This document shows, in pieces, positions 1 to 8,261 of a stretch of DNA of 64,000 bases. The notes below the pieces were generated by a model that saw nothing but the letters and a program-made list of their open reading frames with translations, had not been told where the DNA came from and did no database searches. The DNA comes from Magnetofaba australis IT-1. Lineage in GTDB: Bacteria; Pseudomonadota; Magnetococcia; Magnetococcales; Magnetococcaceae. Within the stretch, counting starts at the first letter, position 1, and each line of letters opens with the position of its first letter. Where the stretch lies: contig NZ_LVJN01000020.1 in NCBI RefSeq assembly GCF_002109495.1, positions 790,300 to 854,299 of the forward strand. The letters run 5' to 3'. The position numbers were made by a program, and so were the translations under genes.

Positions 1-57
1 GATCACCCGGTTGATGGTGACCACACCGTCGGTGGGGAAACCGGGAATCAGTTGCAT
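1..57 (-). CDS. N-terminal fragment of an unidentified protein
   Basis: Only the first 19 codons lie in the window; the gene runs off the left edge on the minus strand. The product begins MQLIPGFPTDGVVTINRVI. The start is supported by an AGGAGA Shine-Dalgarno sequence 6-8 nt upstream of the ATG at 57. Too little is visible to name a family. Confidence 0.6.
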   Translation of the reverse strand, partial: MQLIPGFPTDGVVTINRVI

Positions 58-352
58 GATTGACTCTCCTTTGATGCAAAACGCCTGCGCTGCGCGCGGG
101 CGATCCTCCCACGTTGGAGGAAGGTGAAACAGTGTTTGCGGATGTTCTGAACGCCGTGGCGTTGCAGAATATTCGCTTATGCCTATAGATCAAAATATCA
201 ATTCTTTGTTCCCGTTCTGGGGTAGGGAATTTTAACTTATTGGAAAAGCAGATGGATGTTCCAGCGGTGTTGCAGGGGGAGAATAGAAATTTCTATTGGT
301 TGCTGATGTGCAGGGTGAGCAAACTGAAGAGGGGGGAGTTTTTATTCGGGTT
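58..352. other. Gene-free stretch between the partial gene and the tRNA-like gene
   Basis: No convincing reading frame. It holds the ribosome binding site of the leftmost gene and presumably its promoter, and the 3' flank of the tRNA-like gene at 353-464. I see no clear rho-independent terminator for that RNA. Confidence 0.5.
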
Positions 353-464
353 TGGTGGGGGTGGAGGGGTTCGAACCCTCATATCCTAAGACGGGGCCTT
401 GGTAAGCCGTCTTTCAAAAACGGCTTACCAAGGACCCTGTGTATACCAATTCCACCACACCCCC
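353..464 (-). tRNA. tRNA-Leu-like gene with hugely extended anticodon stem
   Basis: On the minus strand the RNA has a 7-bp acceptor stem (GGGGGTG with CACCCCC), discriminator A and an encoded CCA. It has a Leu-type D arm (GTGGAATTGGTATACAC), a short class II variable arm (GTCTTAGGAT) and a perfect T arm (GAGGG-TTCGAAC-CCCTC). In place of a 5-bp anticodon stem there is a GGG/CCC base, a bulged T, then a perfect 14-bp stem plus a G-U pair. This closes on a 7-nt loop, TTTGAAA. Read as an anticodon loop it has T33 and anticodon TGA (Ser), although the body looks like Leu. Total length is 112 nt against about 87 for a class II tRNA. It could be a tRNA disrupted by a palindrome, a non-translating tRNA-like RNA, or an unusual decoder. 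The fold is directly visible; the function is not known. Confidence 0.75.
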
Positions 465-480
465 ATACTTCGATTCTTTA

Positions 481-510
481 TTTATATTATCATAAAAAAA
501 ATAAAGTCAA
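481..510 (-). promoter_or_regulatory. Sigma70-type promoter of the tRNA-like gene
   Basis: On the minus strand a TTGACT -35 box (510-505) is followed after 18 bp by a TATAAA -10 box (486-481). The predicted start is about 10 nt upstream of the tRNA-like 5' end at 464. The surrounding sequence is strikingly AT-rich compared with the rest of the window. Confidence 0.55.
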
Positions 511-789
511 TAGGTTATAACTGAAAAATGCAAATAGGTTTGTGATAATGGGAATAAAACAAAGAAAACAGGTTGTATGTTCAGTATAAATTCTTATTAT
601 CATTACTGGTGGATGGCGCTATCGCTTACCAATCGCTGTGCATAGAGTTTTACTGCATTCGCCGTCCTGCGGACGACGGCGCTGCGCGCCTGCTCACCGC
701 CGCTTCCCCGACAGCCTTCAAGCAGGATTGAGGTTCTGCGCTTCTCGCGCACAGTGTACTGGAGCCGCCTCTGCTCAGTGGGGAAACGG
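511..789. other. Non-coding stretch left of repeat copy A
   Basis: The first 90 bases are AT-rich with no gene. From about 600 the sequence becomes GC-rich, with a hairpin at about 659-680 (CGCCGTC with GACGGCG). Overlapping minus-strand frames here have no domain I recognise and share the area with repeat sequence, so I do not call a gene. A degraded mobile-element remnant is possible. Confidence 0.35.
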
Positions 790-960
790 CTGAAAAATAA
801 CGGCCACAGACAACACCTTGGGGCGCCGCCCGAATGATTTGTTGATACGGCTTCGCCTCGGGCCGCTGGGGCCGCAGGCCCCAGACCCCGCCGCCGACTG
901 GTCGGCGGCCAAGAGATAACGTGGGCGCGCAGGCTTTCCTGCACACACTTTATGCTTGCA
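790..960 (+). repeat. Modular palindromic repeat, copy A
   Basis: This member of the dispersed repeat family starts with a degenerate first module. It then carries a TGGGGC-type hairpin, a short spacer shared with copy G (TTGTTGATACGGCTTCGCC), a CTGGGG/CCCCAG hairpin, the GCCGCCGACTGGTCGGCGGC palindrome and the common tail with a TGCACACA core. It reaches into the 3' end of the following minus-strand gene by about 10 bases. Confidence 0.7.
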
Positions 961-1255
961 GCGGGTCCAACGGACTCCAGGAGAGCGTCCACAGCTCCCA
1001 CAGTCGCTCCGCCTCGGCGCGCAATCTCGCCCACGGCGTGGCCACCGCCAACGCAATCACATCCCCACGCACAAAATCCCCCGCCCGCGTGCACACCTCC
1101 CACGCGCTGGCCTGGGGATCGTCGCGGTATTCGCTCAAAACCCGCGCGCCCGCCTGACGCAACAGCGTCGGATCACTGACGATGTCAGGGTAGCATTGGA
1201 AAAAACGCTGCTGCGCTTCACGCAGCTCCTGTTGGTCGTAACGCAGAGATTCCAT
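950..1255 (-). CDS. Hypothetical protein, 101 aa
   Basis: A soluble, mostly helical protein starting MESLRYDQQELREAQQRFF, rich in Glu, Arg, Trp and Leu, with no signal peptide or membrane segment. The ATG at 1255 has AAGGA a few bases upstream. It lies just upstream of the CHAD gene on the same strand, about 90 bp from its 5' neighbour region, and may be unrelated to it. Its C-terminus runs into repeat copy A, which could mean the original end was altered. No family recognised. Confidence 0.5.
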   Translation of the reverse strand: MESLRYDQQELREAQQRFFQCYPDIVSDPTLLRQAGARVLSEYRDDPQASAWEVCTRAGDFVRGDVIALAVATPWARLRAEAERLWELWTLSWSPLDPLQA

Positions 1256-1348
1256 GGTCCTTGCTCCAGAACAGAGTCCGCGCAGCGACCCATGGTCGCG
1301 CGCCGTTCAGCTGTTCAAAGCACAAACAGGGCCAGATGCGAAAATTGA

Positions 1349-2302
1349 CTACTTCTTGCGCTTACGCCCTTTGTCCGGCGCGCTGGCCCATGGCGTGGGG
1401 GCCTGTTGCAACGCTGCCCAGCGCTGTGGGAGGTCGCGCCGCAAATGCTGCGCCTCGGAGGCTCTCCAACCCAACGTCGCGCCCGCATAGCGCAGCAATC
1501 GTGGATCGCGCTGCGAGTCCAATATGCGATCCAATAGCCCAGGCAGCACCGCGACGTCATTCAGAACCCCAAGAATGTCTTGTAACCCTTTAAGCGCCGA
1601 GATAAATCCGCTCATCTTCTCGGCGTCGAACAGTGGCAGGAAGAACTCGGCGGCGTAACGCATCTTCTTGCATTCAATCCGTTTGGCGTGCAATGAGACG
1701 TCGTCCAATTGCGTGATGTCGGCGGTGGCGGTCACCTTTTTCCAGCGTTTGTCCAACACTTTGGCGGCCAGCGGCGTAATCGGCTTGCCCAGCTCGGCCT
1801 TGTCCTCGTCTGAGAGCGCAGCGCGCCATCCTCGATCCTTCAGCCACGCATCCATGCTGAGTTTGAAGCGCCGGTAGTCGTCACTCTCAATCAGGGCGCG
1901 CACCGGCTCGTACGCCTCGTCACGGCGCTGGCGACACAGCAATGCGAACGCCTCCTCGCTCTCCAATGGCGGAATGCGTCCCGCCATCTCCTCTAGCCCT
2001 TCGTCCAGAAACACATCCATATCCCGCGCATAGCCCAACTCCGAAGCCGCCCACCGCATCTTCTCCGCCATCTCCGCCGTGGCTTCGCGTGGCAGCGCTG
2101 GTCGAAAAACAGATAGCGCGCTGCGCATGCGGCGGAATCCCACACGCACCTGATGCACGCCTTCGATATCTTCACCGATGTGGGCAATGGGCTCCCAGGC
2201 GACGATATATTTGAAATTGTGACGCACGATCTGGGTAAACGCCTGCTCCACGCTTAGGTCGGCGGAAAGCGGTGTGCTTTTGCTGATGTTTGGCGTGTCC
2301 AT
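1349..2302 (-). CDS. CHAD domain protein
   Basis: The 317-residue product is a CHAD (conserved histidine alpha-helical) domain over most of its length. Typical features are the early HQVRVGFRRMRSALSVFRP segment, with its His and clustered Arg residues, and the later HAKRIECKKMRYAAEFF helix, another basic surface. CHAD domains bind polyphosphate, often next to CYTH triphosphatases; no CYTH domain is present here. The C-terminus ends in a basic tail (KGRKRKK). The protein is likely cytoplasmic and granule-associated. The gene looks monocistronic, with its start at 2302 on the minus strand. Confidence 0.85.
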   Translation of the reverse strand: MDTPNISKSTPLSADLSVEQAFTQIVRHNFKYIVAWEPIAHIGEDIEGVHQVRVGFRRMRSALSVFRPALPREATAEMAEKMRWAASELGYARDMDVFLDEGLEEMAGRIPPLESEEAFALLCRQRRDEAYEPVRALIESDDYRRFKLSMDAWLKDRGWRAALSDEDKAELGKPITPLAAKVLDKRWKKVTATADITQLDDVSLHAKRIECKKMRYAAEFFLPLFDAEKMSGFISALKGLQDILGVLNDVAVLPGLLDRILDSQRDPRLLRYAGATLGWRASEAQHLRRDLPQRWAALQQAPTPWASAPDKGRKRKK

Positions 2303-2381
2303 AAAGCATCCTCGGTCAGGGCGAAAGGGGGCGTGAACTGCGTACTATGATGCGATGTTCTGGCGTATGACGTCCATACAA

Positions 2382-2411
2382 AACGCGCGCAAGGAGAGCC
2401 TTGCGCGCGTT
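2382..2411 (-). terminator. Rho-independent terminator after the kinase-like gene
   Basis: Perfect 13-bp inverted repeat (AACGCGCGCAAGG with CCTTGCGCGCGTT) around a 4-nt loop. On the minus strand it is followed by a short T run. It lies 38 bp past the stop of the gene at 2449-3165. Confidence 0.7.
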
Positions 2412-2448
2412 GATATTGCATTCAAAAAATAACCGAGTGCAGCAGCGT

Positions 2449-3165
2449 TTATGAGGCGCTGGCGACGGTCTCTGGCATGCGGGTGGGGAAGCCTGCCATG
2501 GTCATGCTCTGAATCACCAGCTCCGCCAACGCATCGTGGTTGGTGAAACGATCGGTGTTGATGGTCATGTCATAGGCGCTGCGCAGCGAGGGGTAGCGAC
2601 GCGGCAGCGCGGTGGTGAAGGACTCCCGCTCGGCGTTGACTCGATTGACGATGGCCTTGGCCGCCTCGATGGAGACGTTCTCCCTTGCGGAGATGCGCGC
2701 GCTGGCGTGCTCCATGCTGGCTTCAAAACGCACGCGGAAGGTGCGACCCACCGGCAGCAGCATGTGCGAACCGCGGCCCACCACCACGCCGCCAGCGCGG
2801 CTGATGTTGAGCAGCACTTTGATCAACGCGTTGTAATAGGCGTCTTTGGGGCTGGGGCGCGCGGTATCGTTGAGCATGCCGTAGATCAGGTCGTTGATGA
2901 AGCCGGTGGCGCGCTCGTCAATACGGCGCATCAGGTGGTCATCGTGGCTGGCTTCTTCGATGACGGCGTCCATCAGAGCTTGGTCGTAGAACGGAACGCC
3001 GAGCTTTTCAGCCAGGATCTGGGAGATGCGCGTGCCATCAGCTCCCAGGGTGCGCGATACCGCCACCAGGGGAGGGCGGTTAGAGTGGACGATTTCCGGC
3101 TTGGTCTCCGTTTCCACCTCAGCGCCGACGAGTGCGCTGATCAACTCCATGGAAGCTCTGGTCAT
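2449..3165 (-). CDS. Cytidylate kinase-like family protein
   Basis: The product (238 aa from the chosen start) matches the cytidylate kinase-like family. It has an N-terminal nucleotide-binding segment (VAVSRTLGADGTRISQ), the 'LAEKLGVPFYDQ' helix-strand pair, and the GGVVVGRGSHMLLP strand-loop that is typical of this family. The P-loop lacks the canonical GKS/T, as is common in these predicted kinases, so the substrate is unknown. A longer frame opens at 3228. I prefer the ATG at 3165 because GGAG lies upstream of it and the extra residues look non-homologous. It is cytoplasmic and has its own terminator downstream. Confidence 0.75.
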   Translation of the reverse strand: MTRASMELISALVGAEVETETKPEIVHSNRPPLVAVSRTLGADGTRISQILAEKLGVPFYDQALMDAVIEEASHDDHLMRRIDERATGFINDLIYGMLNDTARPSPKDAYYNALIKVLLNISRAGGVVVGRGSHMLLPVGRTFRVRFEASMEHASARISARENVSIEAAKAIVNRVNAERESFTTALPRRYPSLRSAYDMTINTDRFTNHDALAELVIQSMTMAGFPTRMPETVASAS

Positions 3166-3333
3166 GATGGTTGGACTCCACTGTGTAAGACGCGAACGCA
3201 CGGCGAATTGCGCGTTCGACCGCGCCACAGGATACCAGAGTTTGCCTCAGCGACAATGGTTGGCGGCCTCAAAAGTGTGACAAAACGGTAAAAATCACTG
3301 TTGAAACGGTATGTTGTGCGTGATGGGGGGGAT

Positions 3334-3354
3334 ATGCGCCCTGAATGGGCGCAT
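3334..3354 (-). terminator. Weak hairpin downstream of the first CNNM-type gene
   Basis: ATGCGCCC and GGGCGCAT pair around a 5-nt loop just past the stop at 3360. On the minus strand it lacks a T tract, so it may act only as an RNA-stabilising hairpin. Confidence 0.35.
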
Positions 3355-3359
3355 AGAAT

Positions 3360-4625
3360 TCAGCTGTCGCGTTGGATGCGCACTTGGTTGGCGTGGCGGT
3401 CGGAAGCGGAGATGACGGTGAAGCGGAAATCTTCGGCGACAATGGAATCGCCCTCGCGCGGAATGGCGCGCAAGCGGCTCATGAGCAGTCCCGCCAGGGT
3501 GTGAGCCTCGCCCACCGGCAGGTTCAAATGCAGCTGCTCGTTGATCAGGGAGATGGGCGCGCGGCCATTGGCGATGTAGTGCTCCTCTTCCACCTTCTCC
3601 AGCAGCGAACGGCGGCGCGGGTGGTACTCATCAAAGTCATAGCCCACGTCGATCTCGCCCACCACCTCTTCGAGGATATCCTCCATACTCAGGATCCCCG
3701 CCGTGGAGCCGAATTCGTCCACCACCACCGCAAAGTGGTCATGGCTGCGCTTCTGCAACAGCGGCAGCACTTGATCCACCGTCTGCGTCGGCGAGATGAA
3801 CAGCGCCGGGTGCATGGTGTCGCGGATGCTTTTGTCCTCCAAGCCTGGTTGCATCAGATCCCACGAGGAGAGCGTGAGCACGCCCACCACATTGACCAGA
3901 CTGCCGCGATAGACCGGCAGACGGTTGAAGCCGTTGCGCCAGATCACCTGAATCGCCTCGCTCATGGAGGCGTCTTCGCTGATGCCCACCACGTCAGCCA
4001 CCGGCACCATGGATTCGCCTACGGTGGTTTCGGCAAAGCGCACGATGCGGCGGATCCGGTCGCGATCAAAGCCGCGATCCATATTGGAGGCGGAGTCGGA
4101 CATCTCCAGCAGCATGCGGAACTCATCGCGGGTGATGAAGGCGTCGGACTGACCGCTGCCGCCGGCCAGACGGGTGGCGAAGCGCGCCACACGGCTGAAC
4201 ACGAAGATCAGCGGATGGAACAGGGTGGTGAAGAAGCGCAAACCAAAGATGATGCGCGGCGCCAGGGTGTCGGCCTTCTGCTGATAGACGCTCTTGGGCA
4301 CGATCTCGCCCAGAATCAGTAGAATCGGCGTCATCACCAGCACTGAGATGATGTCGCCCATGGAGCCGAAGATCTCGATGAACATCAGGGTGGAGATGGT
4401 GGTGACGGTGACAGTGGCGATGTTGGTGCCCGCCAGGGTGGTGCCAAGGATCTGGTCCGGGGTGTTGAACAGCTTGACCACCAGCTTGGCCCCGCGATCG
4501 CCCTTCTTGGCCAAGTGGCGCATTTTGATCTTATCGCAGTTGACCATGGCGATCTCGGAGCCCGAGAAGAACCCCTTGAGGACCAGGAACAGGAAGATCA
4601 CGAAGATTTCGATGAACCAGTCCAT
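3360..4625 (-). CDS. CNNM/CorC-type membrane protein (DUF21-CBS-CorC_HlyC)
   Basis: A 421-residue membrane protein. An N-terminal DUF21 segment of about 190 residues has several hydrophobic helices and the FFSGSEIAMV signature. A CBS pair follows (about 200-330), then a C-terminal CorC_HlyC domain. Members of this family act in Mg2+ or other divalent-cation transport and are often mislabelled hemolysin. The ATG at 4625 has GGAGGG 6 nt upstream and lies 2 nt past the stop of the paralogue at 4628-6661, so the two are probably translationally coupled. They may form a heteromeric complex. Confidence 0.88.
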   Translation of the reverse strand: MDWFIEIFVIFLFLVLKGFFSGSEIAMVNCDKIKMRHLAKKGDRGAKLVVKLFNTPDQILGTTLAGTNIATVTVTTISTLMFIEIFGSMGDIISVLVMTPILLILGEIVPKSVYQQKADTLAPRIIFGLRFFTTLFHPLIFVFSRVARFATRLAGGSGQSDAFITRDEFRMLLEMSDSASNMDRGFDRDRIRRIVRFAETTVGESMVPVADVVGISEDASMSEAIQVIWRNGFNRLPVYRGSLVNVVGVLTLSSWDLMQPGLEDKSIRDTMHPALFISPTQTVDQVLPLLQKRSHDHFAVVVDEFGSTAGILSMEDILEEVVGEIDVGYDFDEYHPRRRSLLEKVEEEHYIANGRAPISLINEQLHLNLPVGEAHTLAGLLMSRLRAIPREGDSIVAEDFRFTVISASDRHANQVRIQRDS

Positions 4626-4627
4626 GA

Positions 4628-6661
4628 TCAACCCTCCTTCTGTTTGCCTTTGTTGGAGCCGTCCGAAGTCACGCTGTCCACGCTTTTGTGTTTGGTCTTG
4701 TGCTTGGCATCGCCGCTTTTGGTGCGCCCGCCTTTGCTGCTGCTCTTGGTCCCAGCGCCTTTGTCGCCGCTCTTGGTTCCAGCGCCTTTGTCGCCGCTCT
4801 TGGTTCCAGCGCCTTTGTCGCTCGGGGAATCCGTTTTTTTATCACTCTTTTTGGGTGCGCTGATCACTTCGTTTTTGGCGTCGTTATCTTTGTTTGCAGG
4901 CTTCTCTGCAGCGTCGCCGGCCTGTTTGTCCTGCCCCTTATCCGCGCTCTTGGGCTTGTTGTCGGACACCTTGGCGATGGCGTCGCTTTTATCGCTCTTT
5001 TCTATCGTCTTGGTGCTGGGCGGGGATTTCTCCGGCGTAGTGCTGGGCGCAGCATCCGCAGGCGCTTGGTCAACGACCCCCACTTCTGTGACCTGCTCCT
5101 GGGCGGGCGTCTCCGCGTTGGGCGAAGGTTCCGCTTCAACCGTTTCAGTGGGCTCCTGCATCGCCACTGGCGTCTGTGTCTCCACGACGGGCGGCTCAAT
5201 GTGGAGCGGCTCTGGTTCGGCGGTTTGCGCGATGGCGACCTCTTCCTGGAGCGCAGCAGCCTCTTCGGCTTGTTGCTGGGCAATGGCGGCCTCTTGCGCC
5301 TCTTCCACCGAACGCACCGAGGCTTCGATGGGGGCGTTCTCCTCCTCTTCGTCGCTATCGTCGCTGTCTGCAGGCGCCACTTGCAGCGTTTTGATGCGGA
5401 GCCCGTCCATCTCCAGCACGGTAAAGCGATAGCCTTCGTTGACCAGCGAATCGCCCACTTTGGGCAGGCGGTCGAAGTGGCGGAAGGCGACTCCGCCGAT
5501 GGTGGTCATGATGGGGTCGTCGATGCCGAAATTGGTCAGATTGTCGAACTCGCTCAAACGCATATCGCCAGGGACTTTGAACGCATTGCGCCCCTTTTGC
5601 CGATAGCGTGAGGCGTCGCCGCCGCCGCCGGTCAATTCGCCAAAGATAAAGGTGAGCACATCCTTCATGGTGACGATGCCCGCCACGCCGCCGAACTCGC
5701 CCAGGATGATCGCCGCACGGGTGCGATGGGCCTGGAAGTAGTCGAACATCTCGTCCACCTTTTTGGTGGTGGGCACGAAGTGGGCGGGTTTGATCAGATC
5801 CTCGATGCGCAGCTCTTCGAGATTGGCGCCGGTGCGGATCAGGCGCAGCACGTCCTCGGAGTGGAGCATGCCGAGGATATTGTCGGAGTGGCCGCGCACC
5901 ACCGGCATGCGCGGATGGCGGTGCTTGCGGAACTTCTTGATCAGTTTCGGCAGCGGTTCATCGGCGTTGAGGGTGCGCAGGCGGGTGCGCGGGGTCATGA
6001 TCTCGTAGATCTCGGTCTCCGCCGCCTCCAGAACATTATCGATAAGAATGCGTTCGGTAGCTTCGATGACGCCGGATTCGGCGGACTCATCCACCAGGGT
6101 GCGCAGCACGTCGCGTTTGAGGATGTTCTCCTCTTTCACCGCTTCGCCGACGATGAGGGTGGTGAGGCGGTCGGCCACAAAGCGGATCGCTTCGCGCAGC
6201 GGGGTGATGAAGATCATCCAGCGCGGCAGCAGGCGGGCGGAGACTTTGGTGGAAAAGGTGACGGGCGAGGAGACGGCGAAGGTTTTCGGCGTCACTTCGC
6301 CCACCAGCAGCAGCAGCGGCACCATCACCACGATATTGAGCCAGCCGGCCTCCTCTTCGGTGAAGAAGAGCAGCAGGATCGACGCCATGTTGGCGGCGGA
6401 GGCGATATTGATGATTTCATTGCCGCAGAGGATGGAGATGATCAATCTGCGCGGCTCGTCGAGCATCTCATGGATGGTGTCGGAGCGGGGGTGGCGCGAC
6501 TGCCGCAGTTTTTGCAGATGCATGCGGCTGAGGGAGAAGAGCGCGGTTTCGGAGCCGGAGAAGAGGCCGGACATGAGCAGCAGCACCACCTGAATGGCGA
6601 TGCGCAGGGTCAGTTCCAGGTTTCTGGGGTCGAAGTCCATGGAGATGGCGGCGGGATCCAT
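4628..6661 (-). CDS. CNNM/CorC-type membrane protein with long disordered C-tail
   Basis: Paralogue of the following gene. It has a DUF21 transmembrane domain with the LFSGSETALFSLS motif, a CBS pair and a CorC_HlyC domain, all within about residues 1-420. The last roughly 255 residues are unusual for the family. They are low-complexity, first acidic and Ala/Glu/Pro-rich, then strongly Lys-rich, ending in near-perfect GDKGAGTKS repeats. The start at 6661 is chosen over the longer frame to 6742 because GGACAGGAG precedes it and the domain begins right after it. First gene of a two-gene operon. The tail probably faces the cytoplasm; its role is unknown. Confidence 0.85.
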   Translation of the reverse strand: MDPAAISMDFDPRNLELTLRIAIQVVLLLMSGLFSGSETALFSLSRMHLQKLRQSRHPRSDTIHEMLDEPRRLIISILCGNEIINIASAANMASILLLFFTEEEAGWLNIVVMVPLLLLVGEVTPKTFAVSSPVTFSTKVSARLLPRWMIFITPLREAIRFVADRLTTLIVGEAVKEENILKRDVLRTLVDESAESGVIEATERILIDNVLEAAETEIYEIMTPRTRLRTLNADEPLPKLIKKFRKHRHPRMPVVRGHSDNILGMLHSEDVLRLIRTGANLEELRIEDLIKPAHFVPTTKKVDEMFDYFQAHRTRAAIILGEFGGVAGIVTMKDVLTFIFGELTGGGGDASRYRQKGRNAFKVPGDMRLSEFDNLTNFGIDDPIMTTIGGVAFRHFDRLPKVGDSLVNEGYRFTVLEMDGLRIKTLQVAPADSDDSDEEEENAPIEASVRSVEEAQEAAIAQQQAEEAAALQEEVAIAQTAEPEPLHIEPPVVETQTPVAMQEPTETVEAEPSPNAETPAQEQVTEVGVVDQAPADAAPSTTPEKSPPSTKTIEKSDKSDAIAKVSDNKPKSADKGQDKQAGDAAEKPANKDNDAKNEVISAPKKSDKKTDSPSDKGAGTKSGDKGAGTKSGDKGAGTKSSSKGGRTKSGDAKHKTKHKSVDSVTSDGSNKGKQKEG
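4737..4826. repeat. Tandem 27-bp coding repeat
   Basis: About three copies of a 27-bp unit containing GCGCCTTTGTCGCC encode the repeated GDKGAGTKS peptide in the tail of the CNNM-type protein. Copies two and three are nearly identical, which suggests recent slippage and likely length variation between strains. Confidence 0.85.
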
Positions 6662-6852
6662 GGCGGGCTCCTGTCCTTTGCGGCGGTCGCAGGGCTTTGT
6701 GGGCGCGCGTTGGGGCTTTTGATCGGTTGGCGTGGGGGCCAACGTGAGTGATTTGCGTTCAGCGCGCGCAAAGCCCGGCTACTATAGCGAAAGCGGGGGA
6801 GTCTGTACAGAACGGCGTGAGGCGAAAAGGCGTATGACATGCGCGGAGTAAA

Positions 6853-6912
6853 AATTGTCCGCCGACCAGTCGGCGGCCCACTAGACAGCGCTAGCTCGGG
6901 TTGGCTCACGCA
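6853..6912 (+). repeat. Modular palindromic repeat, partial copy E
   Basis: Only the 3' half is present: the CCGCCGACCAGTCGGCGG palindrome, then the tail (CTAGACAGCGC..., ending near CACGCACCC). It lies a few bases past the stop of the ImmA-like gene, in the gap to the CNNM gene. Confidence 0.65.
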
Positions 6913-6916
6913 CCCG

Positions 6917-7762
6917 CTATTCAAAATCCAGCAGCAGCAGCGAGGCGATAAAATCATAGCGATCGGCGAATATCGCCATCTCCAACGCCGCCTCATCCGG
7001 GAACCACACTCCCGGCGCCATCGGCGCGCCCTCCTTGGGGTAACTGGTCAACTCCCGCTGCGCAGCCAACGATTGCGCCGGAATCTCCACCGGTTCCCCA
7101 TCTGGAGGACCAAACGCGCGGCGCCGCAGCCCCTGCGCGCTGCGACTGGCCGCCGACCACAACACAAAATCATCACGCGACACCACCAACACCGCGCGCA
7201 AGCGGGTCAGACGCAGCCACTGCTGAATAATCGCCAGCATGGAGACGCCATAGTGGTCGGCGCAGCACGACAGCATATTCAAGTCAGTCGCCTCGAACGG
7301 ACTGATGCGGCGCTCCAGGTCATACGGCGGCATCAGCAAATTCGCAGCAAAGCGATCCGCCTCACGCTCCTGCTTGGGGTTTTCCATGGGCGTGGCGTCC
7401 ACAGGAACCTCCGCAGTGTGGCAGTAGAAACCATCGCGATCATCGGCAATAAAATAGCGGTGCATCAGATAGTGGCCAAACTCATGGGCGATGGTGAAGC
7501 GCGCACGCCGCTTGGAGGGCTCGGCGGCGTTAAAGAAGATGCCCCACCCCTTGCGCCGCGACGGATCGCGAATCAACGCCCCCTCGAATCCTTCCAAATC
7601 CCCGCCGCGCACCGTGGCGATGGGCTCGGCGGGGAAACGGCTGTGGGAGAACGCCTGCGCCGCCTCGGCGATGCTCATGGGGTGACGTTCGCGGCCATAC
7701 GCCTGGTCCAACGCCAGATTGACGAACAGCGCCCAATCTTCAGGCGTGTTCGGCAGACTCAC
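6917..7762 (-). CDS. ImmA/IrrE-type metallopeptidase
   Basis: A 281-residue protein with the zinc-peptidase signature FTIAHEFGHYLMH (HEXXH plus the following His) and a downstream Glu-rich helix (QEREADRFAANLLMP) that supplies the third ligand. This is the arrangement of ImmA/IrrE (DUF955) proteases. Such enzymes usually cleave a cognate XRE repressor. The gene overlaps the upstream XRE gene by 4 nt (ATGA), so the pair is co-translated. A C-terminal domain of about 120 residues beyond the peptidase is unassigned. Likely cytoplasmic, relieving repression on a stress signal. Confidence 0.88.
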   Translation of the reverse strand: MSLPNTPEDWALFVNLALDQAYGRERHPMSIAEAAQAFSHSRFPAEPIATVRGGDLEGFEGALIRDPSRRKGWGIFFNAAEPSKRRARFTIAHEFGHYLMHRYFIADDRDGFYCHTAEVPVDATPMENPKQEREADRFAANLLMPPYDLERRISPFEATDLNMLSCCADHYGVSMLAIIQQWLRLTRLRAVLVVSRDDFVLWSAASRSAQGLRRRAFGPPDGEPVEIPAQSLAAQRELTSYPKEGAPMAPGVWFPDEAALEMAIFADRYDFIASLLLLDFE

Positions 7763-8082
7763 GGCTCGTCGCCCCAGATCTTCACCATCTCACGAATCTT
7801 GCGCCGCGTCTCCGCGGGCATCTTGCGGTATTGACGATAGAACGCCACGTCCGCCACCTCTTCGGTATCCATCTGCTCCTCAATGCCCATGAGGAACTCC
7901 ACCGTGGTCTCCAGCGCATCGGCGATGCTGGCCAACCGCTGCGCGGTGGGGCGTTGATTGTCGCGATTCTCCAACTCCCATATGCGGCTCTTGCTGGTGC
8001 CAGCCGCCGTGGCCAGTTGCTCCAGGGTGAGCCCTTTCTCTTTGCGCAGGGCTTTGACGCGCTCGCCTGTGGGGGTGGCCAT
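7759..8082 (-). CDS. XRE-family transcriptional regulator
   Basis: A 107-residue protein with an N-terminal helix-turn-helix at about 8-62 (LTLEQLATAAGTSKSRIWEL is the HTH core) and a short charged C-terminal extension. The start at 8082 has GGAGAG at good spacing; a longer frame to 8274 would run through the operator region and is unlikely. It is operon partner of the ImmA-like peptidase and transcribed away from 8262-9113. The many TTCCG/CGGAA sites upstream of its start are candidate autoregulatory operators. Confidence 0.88.
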   Translation of the reverse strand: MATPTGERVKALRKEKGLTLEQLATAAGTSKSRIWELENRDNQRPTAQRLASIADALETTVEFLMGIEEQMDTEEVADVAFYRQYRKMPAETRRKIREMVKIWGDEP

Positions 8083-8097
8083 GATTTTCTCTCCGTG

Positions 8098-8220
8098 TTC
8101 CGTTTCCGGATAAATTTTCTGCTTGACAGCCGGAAACAATCCGTCCAGCATGAGTTCCGAAAGCGGAACAAATGTACCACGGGTTCCGGAAAAATGAACA
8201 GCGGAAAAATAACAGCGGAA
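8098..8220. promoter_or_regulatory. Divergent control region with repeated TTCCG/CGGAA sites
   Basis: The gap between the XRE gene and the hypothetical gene holds eight TTCCG or CGGAA pentamers. Two are palindromic pairs: GTTCCGAAAGCGGAAC at 8154-8169 and TTCCGGAA at 8184-8191. The density far exceeds chance, and the position between divergent genes suggests binding sites for the XRE protein. Binding itself is inference. Confidence 0.6.
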
Positions 8221-8261
8221 CAAACCGCGTGAAAATAACGCCGATACAACGGGAGCGAACA

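Noticed and set aside
603-1103. Overlapping minus-strand frames of 166, 98 and 93 codons
   Set aside because: They lie over repeat copy A and each other, lack domains and good ribosome-binding sequence, and have amino-acid use typical of out-of-frame GC-rich DNA.
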